A stretch of 64,000 nucleotides of DNA from NCBI GenBank assembly GCA_002407775.1, contig DHOP01000009.1, positions 32,445 to 96,444 on the forward strand. Direction: 5' to 3'. This document shows positions 34,642 to 42,514 of this stretch, piece after piece. Made by a program: the position numbers and the translations under genes. The notes beneath the pieces are model-generated. The model was not told the DNA's origin. It searched no databases and worked only from the letters and a program-made list of their open reading frames with translations. This DNA is from Prevotella sp. UBA5387. GTDB lineage: Bacteria; Bacteroidota; Bacteroidia; Bacteroidales; Bacteroidaceae. Within the stretch, counting starts at the first letter, position 1. The number at the start of each line of letters is the position of its first letter.

Positions 34642-36594
34642 TTATTGTCTGGACTTCCTTGGCTTACGGCGTGCCCAACCCTCTTCAGAGAAGTCAGGAG
34701 TCTCACCTTTTAGCTTGGGTGAACCGCCATTCATAAGACCTTTCCAGTCCTCTTTGCCATGGCGACGACTATTGTCAGAACTTTGGGGTGCACTATAAGA
34801 GCTGTCCTCACGGCGGCCTCTGCGGCCACCCCTGTCACTCTTTGCGCCATATTTATCAGTCTTACTGCCATATCGGTCTGGCCTTGCACCGCGACCTCTA
34901 CTGCTATCAAACCTACGTTCACGACTGCTACCGCCTTCGCTTCGACCACGACCGCCTTCCTCAGCATCATTGCATCGCACCTCACGACCATGGAAACTAG
35001 TACCAGTGAGCGATTCCATCACGTTCTGGGCATCGCCTTCAGGAACTTCGATATAGCTCTGATGCTGTAGCAAATCAATATGTCCCACTTTCTGCTTGCC
35101 AGCTATGTGTTGGTTTATGTATTGCATCAACACTCCTGGATAAAAGCCGTCTTGCTTGCCCAAATTAAGGTAAAGACGACGGAATCCGCTTTCTACGCTA
35201 TGGCTACCACGACTTCTTGTCCTGCCGCCTTCAGCATTATCTCCACGGCCTTCGCTACGTTTCCCAGTTGGTTTTTCAATCTCAGGAGCATGGTTATAAT
35301 AGTCAAGGAATCTTCCGAAGGTATTGCTTACCATCTTCTTGATGATATCTTCCTTGTCAACATACTCGAACTGACGGTTAATTTCGGCTACATAAGGCTC
35401 GATAAGCTCTTCATCTACGTCTGTCTTCATAATGTCATCCATCACTTTGTAGAGCTGCTTCTTGCAGATTTCCTCGGCAGAAGGCAATGTTCCATCTACG
35501 AAATCCTTGCCCAACACCTTCTCAAGTGCGCGAACCTTATTCTTCTCACGTGAGTGGATGATGCTGATCGAAGTTCCCTTCTTTCCTGCACGACCAGTAC
35601 GTCCGGAACGGTGGGTATAGTTCTCGGTATCGTCTGGCATTCCGTAGTTGATGACATGTGTCAAATCGTCCACGTCCAAACCACGTGCAGCTACGTCCGT
35701 TGCTATTAGCAACTGGGTTAGATGCTTACGAAACTTCTGCATTGTCAAGTCACGTTGCTGTTGCGACAAGTCGCCATGCAACGCCTCTGCATTGTAGCCA
35801 TCCCTAATAAGCTTATCGGCAATCTCCTGCGTTTCTATCTTGGTACGGCAGAAAACAATGGCGAAAATATGTGGGTGGAAGTCCACGATACGCTTCAATG
35901 CAAGATATTTGTCACGTGCATTAACCATATAATATACATGGTTTACATTCTCAGCACCCTCGTTGCGAGATCCCACCACAATTTCTTTGTAGTCGTGCAA
36001 ATAACTCTTGGCGATCTTTTCTATCTCCTTACTCATCGTTGCGGAGAAGAATAAAGTGTTCCTATCAGTAGGAACATCCTCAAGAATGGTATTAATACTA
36101 TCAGAGAAACCCATGTTGAGCATCTCGTCTGCCTCATCGAGGACAACATTATTCACATGTTCCAACTTGGCCACACCACGCTTCATCAGGTCAATAAGAC
36201 GACCTGGGGTAGCAACAATAATCTGTACACCATGGCGCAGGGAGCGTATTTGGGTCTCTATCGAGGCACCTCCATAGACTGGAACAATATGCATTCCGTC
36301 GATGTACTTGGCAAAACCGTTGAGATCATCGGCAATTTGCAAGCATAGTTCACGTGTCGGACTCAGTATAAGTGCCTGCGTTTCCTTGCTTGTCGGATCT
36401 GTTTTCTGCAACACGGGAATACCATATGCTGCTGTTTTTCCAGTGCCTGTTTGTGCCAATGCAATTACATCGTTACCCTGACCTAATAAATACGGAATTA
36501 CTTCTTCTTGTACGGGCATCGGTGATACAAAGCCCAACTCATCAATAGCGCGACGAATCCCTTCGTTAACGCCTAACTCTTCAAATGTCTTCAA
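34642..36594 (-). CDS. DEAD-box RNA helicase with C-terminal RNA-binding and Arg/Gly-rich tail
   Basis: A 650-residue helicase. Motif I is AQTGTGKT (residues 47-54), then PTRELCLQ, DEAD, SAT, and in the second RecA domain ATDVAARGLDVDD and HRSGRTGRAG. After the helicase core come a dimerisation-like segment, a DbpA-type RNA-recognition domain (about residues 475-550, RLYLNLGKQDGFYPG...) and a disordered basic tail rich in RG/GR/SR. It resembles DeaD/CsdA, which acts in ribosome assembly and RNA turnover in the cold. It has its own -7 box. Confidence 0.94.
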   Translation of the reverse strand: MKTFEELGVNEGIRRAIDELGFVSPMPVQEEVIPYLLGQGNDVIALAQTGTGKTAAYGIPVLQKTDPTSKETQALILSPTRELCLQIADDLNGFAKYIDGMHIVPVYGGASIETQIRSLRHGVQIIVATPGRLIDLMKRGVAKLEHVNNVVLDEADEMLNMGFSDSINTILEDVPTDRNTLFFSATMSKEIEKIAKSYLHDYKEIVVGSRNEGAENVNHVYYMVNARDKYLALKRIVDFHPHIFAIVFCRTKIETQEIADKLIRDGYNAEALHGDLSQQQRDLTMQKFRKHLTQLLIATDVAARGLDVDDLTHVINYGMPDDTENYTHRSGRTGRAGKKGTSISIIHSREKNKVRALEKVLGKDFVDGTLPSAEEICKKQLYKVMDDIMKTDVDEELIEPYVAEINRQFEYVDKEDIIKKMVSNTFGRFLDYYNHAPEIEKPTGKRSEGRGDNAEGGRTRSRGSHSVESGFRRLYLNLGKQDGFYPGVLMQYINQHIAGKQKVGHIDLLQHQSYIEVPEGDAQNVMESLTGTSFHGREVRCNDAEEGGRGRSEGGSSRERRFDSSRGRGARPDRYGSKTDKYGAKSDRGGRRGRREDSSYSAPQSSDNSRRHGKEDWKGLMNGGSPKLKGETPDFSEEGWARRKPRKSRQ

Positions 36595-36674
36595 AAAATA
36601 AAAATTAATGTAAATTTACAGTAGGGACTACTTCAAAACGCCCTACCGTTCTGATCGAATCCTCTTTCAGGGCA

Positions 36675-36682
36675 CAAAGGTA
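36675..36682 (-). promoter_or_regulatory. promoter -7 box for the DEAD-box helicase
   Basis: The minus strand reads TACCTTTG, 80 bases ahead of the helicase start and just beyond the terminator of the PL11 gene. Confidence 0.55.
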
Positions 36683-36689
36683 CAAAAAA

Positions 36690-36718
36690 AATGCCGACTC
36701 CATCATGTTGTCGGCATT
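36690..36718 (-). terminator. intrinsic terminator after the PL11 gene
   Basis: A 9-bp stem (AATGCCGAC against GTCGGCATT, 36690-36698 and 36710-36718) followed on the minus strand by eight T residues: a textbook rho-independent terminator for the gene ending at 36790. Confidence 0.9.
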
Positions 36719-36789
36719 TATTTATGCATATTTTATTTAAAAGCTATATTTATGGCAAACTTAGGCAAAATTTGTTGTATTCTTGGGCA

Positions 36790-39201
36790 TTATAGTTTTA
36801 CCACCTTAGTCGTTGCGTCCCCACGTTTCACAATGTACGTACCCATGGGTAAGGTGTCCAAGTCATATGGTAGTCTCACACCAGCAAGATTGTATACTTC
36901 TTCTGTGCTGTGTGTTTTATAATTAATGTCAGCAACACCTGTCGAAGCATCAACAACGTGAATCTTTATATACTCATAGGAGTCACTTCCGTCCACCACA
37001 TTGCTCGCTCCACGTACCAGGATAGTGTAGTTTCCAACAGCTGTTGGTTTGCCACTAAACGTGAACACGCTTTCAGCATAGTTCTTTGTGAGTTTAAATT
37101 GGGTGTCAAGAGAATTGAGAGAGCTACCATCTGGTAGATAGGTTGAATCTACCTTTGAAGAATAGACATTGCAGTTCTGCAATTTCAGCACTAGCGGAGC
37201 GATTGAGTCTCCAAGATTTACCGTCTGTTCTAAACCTACATTAGTCTGAGGTTGAAACTTTGTAGCGAAGCGACCGGGCAGATAGTAGCCAAGGTGAGGT
37301 GGCTGGTTGTAAGCTGCATTTTGCCAAGTGATGCCCATGCGATACACATGATCATGCATCAGAGTAGGCACTCTAAATTTTGTCGGTATGTTGGTGGCAA
37401 AGATCGTAAGCATTGAAGGATCTTGAGTATTCCATAGAATCACTTCCTCCCTCCAGTCACCAAAGAGGTCGCAAGAGAGGTTTGGAGTAGACTTTGTACT
37501 ATTGCACGTTGATGAATAGTTCACCTCATAAGGGCTGTAGAGTCTTGAGGTGCCGTTGCCATTCCACTTGTCTATCTTACCGCCATCAAAGAGTTCATCC
37601 TGCAAATCGCCATCCCAATACATGCGAAAGTTCACTGAAACACCTGTAGACTTGACTACATTACCGGTTTGTGCACTGCGTATTTGACGGTCATTGGATG
37701 ACCAAAACTCAAATCCTCTGTTAGAGGCATCGATGTCTGCGGACAATCCTCGTCCGTTATCAGTGTCACCAGACGCATGGAGTAATATTTTTCCTGTGGC
37801 TGCATCATGGATATCCCAACCATAAGGCTCAGTACCATCCTCATGCACTGTGAACACTTCGAGACCCGAATGATCAGGGTCCAAGTCGCTCACATGCATG
37901 GCGTCGCCATGCCCTAATCCAACGCAATAAAGCAAACTTCCATCATCATCAATGGCCGCACTGCTATAAATAATCTCGTCCTTGCCATCTCCGTCTACGT
38001 CAGCACAACTCAAATTGTGGTTACCGTCTCCGAAAGCAGTGTGGCGCGAACCCTTACCACTTGTATTAGTAGAGTAAGTTTTCATTGTGAGCTTTCCATT
38101 GGCATCCCAACTTGTCACAGTATTATTATCAACAGAGCCATGCAACCATTTTGTCGACAACACCTTGCCATCGAAGTTCACCGCCCAAAGATATGCACGT
38201 GTATAGTATCCTCGGCACATTACAGCCGAGGGACGAGCATCCGGTCCGTCAAGATAAGCCACCGTAGCAAGGAACCTATCCCCACGGTTTCCATAAGTAT
38301 CACCCCAATCCCCTGAGTAGTTGGCACTGCCAGAGCTACCAAATGCACGATTAGGACGGTAAAAAATGGTATGCTCTGCACTTCCGGTTTGACCATTGAA
38401 AACTGTGAGATACTCAGGGCCGGAGAGAATATACCCTCCACTATTGCGATAGTCTTTTGTGTTGTCCTCAGAAGTAATGCGTGTATCAGTTGCCGCCGCA
38501 GTCACATATTTTCCCATTCCATCGATGCTTCCAGGAGCAGTCTTACAAACGAGTTCTGCTTTTCCATCTCCATCGAAGTCAAAGACAAGGAATTGAGTAT
38601 AATGAGCTCCGGCACGTATATTACATCCCAAGTCAATACGCCACAGTTTCGTTCCATCAAACTTATAGGCATCAAGATAGACGTTACCAGTGATTCCGGA
38701 CTGAGAGTTATCCTTGGAATTAGAGGGATCCCACTTCACGATGAGCTCGTATTCACCGTCTCCATCTACATCAGCCGCACTGCAATCGTTAGGGGAGTAA
38801 GTATAGTCGACACCCGCAGAGGGGCGATCAAGCTTAAGTGTCGTATATTGATTAGCCCAAGGCGCAACTGCTACTGTGGTGTCGACGGGTTCACCATCAA
38901 GAAGAGTTACCACTTGATATTGTGCGCTAGAAGTGCCAGCCTGATCAACATAACAAGTGGCATTGGATATCGTTCCTGATACATTCACACCATTGCGAAG
39001 TACAGCAAAAGCTGTGCGGGTATCGTCATCAGTGCCGAAAAACCGCCAACTCACAAGCTCGCCACCCGTGTTTGCAGGCACTGCTACAACACCACGTGTG
39101 AGCTTTTCCATCTGTGCTACAGGAGTGTTTTGTGCTTGAGCAGTTATCCCAAAGCCACCAAGCATAGTGGATAAAAGAGAAAAGTAGATACGTTTATTCA
39201 T
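36790..39201 (-). CDS. secreted rhamnogalacturonan lyase, family PL11
   Basis: An 803-residue protein with a signal peptide ending AQAQ. It has the eight-bladed propeller sequence of PL11 (YesW/YesX-type) enzymes, with repeated calcium-binding DxDGDG-type blades: AADVDGDGEYEL, DFDGDGKAEL and ADVDGDGKDEI, plus PTLMHDHVYRMGITWQNAAYN and QPPHLGYY near the end of the fold. It cleaves the rhamnogalacturonan-I backbone of pectin by beta-elimination. The last residues (VYNLAGVRL, GTYIVKRG, KVVKL) form a sorting-like tail. No SusCD pair lies near it here. Confidence 0.95.
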   Translation of the reverse strand: MNKRIYFSLLSTMLGGFGITAQAQNTPVAQMEKLTRGVVAVPANTGGELVSWRFFGTDDDTRTAFAVLRNGVNVSGTISNATCYVDQAGTSSAQYQVVTLLDGEPVDTTVAVAPWANQYTTLKLDRPSAGVDYTYSPNDCSAADVDGDGEYELIVKWDPSNSKDNSQSGITGNVYLDAYKFDGTKLWRIDLGCNIRAGAHYTQFLVFDFDGDGKAELVCKTAPGSIDGMGKYVTAAATDTRITSEDNTKDYRNSGGYILSGPEYLTVFNGQTGSAEHTIFYRPNRAFGSSGSANYSGDWGDTYGNRGDRFLATVAYLDGPDARPSAVMCRGYYTRAYLWAVNFDGKVLSTKWLHGSVDNNTVTSWDANGKLTMKTYSTNTSGKGSRHTAFGDGNHNLSCADVDGDGKDEIIYSSAAIDDDGSLLYCVGLGHGDAMHVSDLDPDHSGLEVFTVHEDGTEPYGWDIHDAATGKILLHASGDTDNGRGLSADIDASNRGFEFWSSNDRQIRSAQTGNVVKSTGVSVNFRMYWDGDLQDELFDGGKIDKWNGNGTSRLYSPYEVNYSSTCNSTKSTPNLSCDLFGDWREEVILWNTQDPSMLTIFATNIPTKFRVPTLMHDHVYRMGITWQNAAYNQPPHLGYYLPGRFATKFQPQTNVGLEQTVNLGDSIAPLVLKLQNCNVYSSKVDSTYLPDGSSLNSLDTQFKLTKNYAESVFTFSGKPTAVGNYTILVRGASNVVDGSDSYEYIKIHVVDASTGVADINYKTHSTEEVYNLAGVRLPYDLDTLPMGTYIVKRGDATTKVVKL

Positions 39202-39265
39202 AAGTGTAGTTCTAATTGATTTGTCTTTGGCTAAGAAAAAGCCAAGGCATAAAATTAATAAAATA

Positions 39266-39297
39266 TTTGGTATAGCCCTCTAAAATGCCTAATTTTG
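39266..39297 (+). promoter_or_regulatory. complete Bacteroidetes-type promoter for the LOG-family gene
   Basis: TTTG at 39266-39269, a 20-base spacer, then TAATTTTG at 39290-39297. Both elements and spacing match the -33/-7 consensus. The start codon lies only about 18 bases after the box. Confidence 0.75.
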
Positions 39298-39315
39298 AAG
39301 GTTAACTATCAAAAA

Positions 39316-39849
39316 ATGATGAAAATAGCAGTTTTTTGTTCAGCCAACGAGGCTATCGACCCCGACTTTTTCAAACTTACTGAAGAGTTGGGGCAATGGA
39401 TTGCGGAGAATGGTTTTGAACTTGTTTATGGCGGTTGTAACCTCGGTCTCATGGAAAGCATTGGTAAAGCGGTGCACAAAGCTGGTGGACGCACCATCGG
39501 AATGATACCCACCATCATAGAGCAGAACGGTCAAGTATCTGACTATGTGGATGTCAACATACCCTGCGCTGATCTTTCGGACCGCAAGGAAATCATGTTG
39601 GCGCAGGCAGATGCCATCATAGCCCTACCTGGAGGAATTGGTACTCTTGATGAGATTTTTACGGTTGCAGCCGGCCGTACCATCGGTTACCACCGCAAAC
39701 CAATCATTCTCTACAACATGAAAGGGTTCTGGTCTTCGCTTATTGACCTTCTGGATGACATGCAAGAACGTGGGGTCATCCGCGGACATTGGTCCGATTA
39801 TCTTACCGTAGCTAATTCGCTCGACGACATTAAGTCGATTATGGCATAG
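39316..39849 (+). CDS. LOG-family protein (putative cytokinin-riboside 5'-monophosphate phosphoribohydrolase type)
   Basis: A 177-residue Rossmann-like protein (TIGR00730 type). Diagnostic motifs are VYGGCNLGLM and the PGGIGTLDE box; DRKEIM supplies further active-site residues. The enzyme class cuts the base from nucleoside monophosphates. ATGs at 39316 and 39319 are both possible; a TTG at 39295 lies inside the promoter box and is rejected. Confidence 0.92.
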   Translation: MMKIAVFCSANEAIDPDFFKLTEELGQWIAENGFELVYGGCNLGLMESIGKAVHKAGGRTIGMIPTIIEQNGQVSDYVDVNIPCADLSDRKEIMLAQADAIIALPGGIGTLDEIFTVAAGRTIGYHRKPIILYNMKGFWSSLIDLLDDMQERGVIRGHWSDYLTVANSLDDIKSIMA

Positions 39850-40162
39850 CCAACGGCGCATCCTCGCAAGGTGATTCCAGTTTTCCGGTATCTTGATTCA
39901 ATTTGTTTTACCACGTGTTTCAATTTGTTTTACCGCATAAATCAATTTGAATCACGCCATGAATCAAATTGAAACACAACCCCGATACGGCACAAAGCCA
40001 AACGGACAAAGGGCGTATGGCAGGACAAGAAGCATGGCCGCGGCTATGCACTGTTTCTCTGGCGGTGCGTAGAGCAGACTGATATAGTCGGTAGCCGACG
40101 AATTATAAACCATCAAAAAAAACAGTCCCTGCCTATAACACATTTCGTCCTATAATGCCAAG
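39850..40162. other. convergent intergenic region containing repeat array D
   Basis: 313 bases between the LOG gene (+) and the GT2 gene (-). Apart from the repeat array I see no gene; the stretch 39978-40140 has no evident structure. Confidence 0.7.
39893..39977. repeat. dispersed palindrome array, locus D (4 units)
   Basis: Units begin at 39893, 39915, 39937 and 39959, 22 bases apart. This is the most diverged locus: outer left triplets are TTG, GTG, ATA and ATG, and two right arms read TTTTAC after TTG; CAAWTTG is intact in all four. Spacers are CAC, CGC, GCC. Confidence 0.92.
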
Positions 40163-41098
40163 TCATTCGTCCATCCCTTCCTTTTCTTGGATGAAATAGC
40201 TTGGGCGGTGCTTGGTCTCGTGGAAGATTCGTCCGAGATACTCGCCAATAATGCCAAGCGAGATGAGCTGAACACCTCCAAGAAAGAGCAGAACGATGAT
40301 TAACGTTGGGAAGCCCTGCACCGGTTCGCCTACGATGATGGTCTTAAAGAAGACGTAGCACATATATATAAAGGCAAAAAGGGACACTAGAAGTCCCAAG
40401 ATCGTAGAGATGCGAAGCGGAGCCGTGGTATAGGTGGTGATGCCTTCGATGGCAAGACCGAAGAGTTTACGATAGTTGAATGATGACGTGCCTCCGTGCC
40501 TAGATTCCTGGTTGAAGCGTATCTCTTTCTTCCTAAAGCCTATCCAGCCATAGAGCGCCTTTGTGTAGCGTTGGCTTTCGCGTAGTTGGCGCAGGGCATC
40601 TACGCATTTTCGGTCGAGCAGCCTGAAGTCGCCCACATTGGGAAGGATGTCCACATTGGCCACCCTTTGCAGGAATCGGTAGTAGGCCAAGGTCAAAATC
40701 CGTCTCATAGGACTTTCCTTTCCTCGGCTATCGCGCTTGCCATACACGTCGTCATAGCCCTGTTCCCAAAGCGCTATCATCTGTGGAATGATATCCACAG
40801 GGTGTTGCAGGTCGGCATCCATGACAATGGCGCAATCGCCGGTGACATGGTCGAACCCTGCAAGCATGGCTTGTTCCTTGCCGAAATTGCGTGAGAGCGC
40901 AATGTAAGAGAATCTCCTATCCTGCGCCCTAACAGCCTTTATGTTAGTCAGAGTCTGGTCGCTACTCCCATCATCGATGAGCATGATTTCCCATTCATAG
41001 GTGCTTTCCTGTTGCATAAGCCGCGTAATCGACTCCTGCAAGGATTGGATATTGGATTCCTCATTATAACAAGGAACGATGATTGAGACTTTTTTCAT
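40163..41098 (-). CDS. polyprenyl-phosphate glycosyltransferase, GT2 (GtrB/DPM1-like)
   Basis: A 311-residue enzyme. The GT-A domain has VSIIVPCYNEE, LIDDGSSD, VMDADLQHP (DxD) and the FRLLDRKC block; two spans follow at the C-terminus (about residues 230-255 and 268-290). Such proteins put a sugar onto undecaprenyl phosphate at the inner face of the membrane. The start overlaps the stop of the GT-C-like gene by 4 bases, so donor maker and user appear to be translated together. Confidence 0.93.
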   Translation of the reverse strand: MKKVSIIVPCYNEESNIQSLQESITRLMQQESTYEWEIMLIDDGSSDQTLTNIKAVRAQDRRFSYIALSRNFGKEQAMLAGFDHVTGDCAIVMDADLQHPVDIIPQMIALWEQGYDDVYGKRDSRGKESPMRRILTLAYYRFLQRVANVDILPNVGDFRLLDRKCVDALRQLRESQRYTKALYGWIGFRKKEIRFNQESRHGGTSSFNYRKLFGLAIEGITTYTTAPLRISTILGLLVSLFAFIYMCYVFFKTIIVGEPVQGFPTLIIVLLFLGGVQLISLGIIGEYLGRIFHETKHRPSYFIQEKEGMDE

Positions 41099-42510
41099 TG
41101 CATTACATCTACTTTATCTTTGTCGACTATCCATACGCAACCATAGCCGTTACTTAGTGCCGACCGACCCAGCATTCGAGCCTCAGCCTGTGCCGATGGC
41201 GTTCTGGCTATGGTAGTGTCGTTGATTGTTTGGGGCCATACATACCCCGTAGCCTGCCATACGCACCTTCCCCAGCCGATAGCTTCGTCTATGGGCACAC
41301 AGAATGAGGAGTATTTAGGGTAATCGTCATGCACTATGATACAATAGGCACGTTCTACAGAATGCTTGGTCTTGCTCACTATGTCACGGGATATTTGTTT
41401 CGAAGGCAGGGAAGTCTGCCATGCGGAGTACCAGTGATGGACGTTGACAAACGTCGCCGAAACCATGTACAGGGTAAACAACATCATCAGCCACCTACGG
41501 CTGAGGGGACTTTCCGAGCTAAGCCACCCCACAATGAGGGCGGCAATGCCCAAGGAGGCATACGCGTTCATGATGCTCAGGCTGATGAGCAGGTTGGGTA
41601 AAGCAACAGTGACAAGGCAGGCCAGCAGAACCCAAAGCGTACGCTGCCTCCATGGTTGCTTCCTAAAAAACAAGGCGACGATAAATGGCGACGATAGGAA
41701 AAAAGTGGCCGCCGCCAACCATAGATTTCTTGACGGCGCATGAAGTATACTGATATAGTCGGTGGCCGACCAAGTGTATGCCATCCAAATGGCCAGTCCT
41801 TTCACTCGGCTATGCAGACTTGTCACGTCCTCCACATAGCTTCCATTATGGATATCCGTCGTAGGAAGCAAGAAACGAACGATGAAATAGGCCACCGCAA
41901 TGAGCAGCCCTACGAGGAAATGACGTTTGAGTGTAACATGATTTATTCGGCCAAAAGCGAAGGAGAGCATGGGAGGAACTACCGCCCACGCAATGCCGTT
42001 GTCCTTAGACCATGCAGAAAGCAACACAAAGACTACCCAACCCACATACCGTTGCTTGCCACTCTTTGCGAGATACCACCATACCGCCATGATGCCCCAT
42101 AAGTGGGAAAAACTCTGATTGAGAGCATCGCAACTCAAAACCGTGCCCAATATGCATGGCGACCAATAGAAGAACAAGGTGGCAAAAGCCTGTGCACCAG
42201 GTTTGAAACCAAACATCCGGCTGAGCCAATATATCACGATGGTACTGCCGACATGGGCCGAAAGAATGAGGATATGGTTGAGTGCAGGGAAGAGCCTGTA
42301 GTCTATGGAGTTGACATAACCCATGATGGCATCGCCAGGCCGCCATGTCATGCCAAAGGGCAAGACATATTTCATGAAATCAGGGTCGTAGTTTGGTGAC
42401 GACAATGTGGTCCAATCGTCGAACGTTGGAAGGATAAGCAGGATGCCCCAAAGCACAAAAGGGATGCTACAACCAATGATTACGAAAATCGGGTTAAACG
42501 TCCTGCCCAT
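41095..42510 (-). CDS. GT-C-like polytopic membrane glycosyltransferase
   Basis: A 471-residue protein with about ten or more spans. The ATG at 42510 is chosen since it lies 5 bases beyond the porZ stop; the frame continues upstream inside porZ. After the first span comes PTFDDWTTL with the acidic pair Asp31-Asp32, the usual catalytic feature of GT-C enzymes that use polyprenyl-phosphate sugars. It is translationally coupled to a GT2 making such a donor. Acceptor unknown; the porZ link suggests a surface glycan. Confidence 0.8.
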   Translation of the reverse strand: MGRTFNPIFVIIGCSIPFVLWGILLILPTFDDWTTLSSPNYDPDFMKYVLPFGMTWRPGDAIMGYVNSIDYRLFPALNHILILSAHVGSTIVIYWLSRMFGFKPGAQAFATLFFYWSPCILGTVLSCDALNQSFSHLWGIMAVWWYLAKSGKQRYVGWVVFVLLSAWSKDNGIAWAVVPPMLSFAFGRINHVTLKRHFLVGLLIAVAYFIVRFLLPTTDIHNGSYVEDVTSLHSRVKGLAIWMAYTWSATDYISILHAPSRNLWLAAATFFLSSPFIVALFFRKQPWRQRTLWVLLACLVTVALPNLLISLSIMNAYASLGIAALIVGWLSSESPLSRRWLMMLFTLYMVSATFVNVHHWYSAWQTSLPSKQISRDIVSKTKHSVERAYCIIVHDDYPKYSSFCVPIDEAIGWGRCVWQATGYVWPQTINDTTIARTPSAQAEARMLGRSALSNGYGCVWIVDKDKVDVMQ

Positions 42511-42514
42511 AAGA

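Noticed and set aside
38371..38979. 202-residue plus-strand open frame inside the PL11 gene
   Set aside because: It is antisense to conserved PL11 propeller sequence and shows no domain of its own.
39225..39247. Hairpin CTTTGGCT/AGCCAAGG between PL11 and LOG genes as a riboswitch or terminator
   Set aside because: It is an isolated 8-bp stem with a G-T pair between divergent starts, with no T-run for either direction and no further structure; too weak to call.
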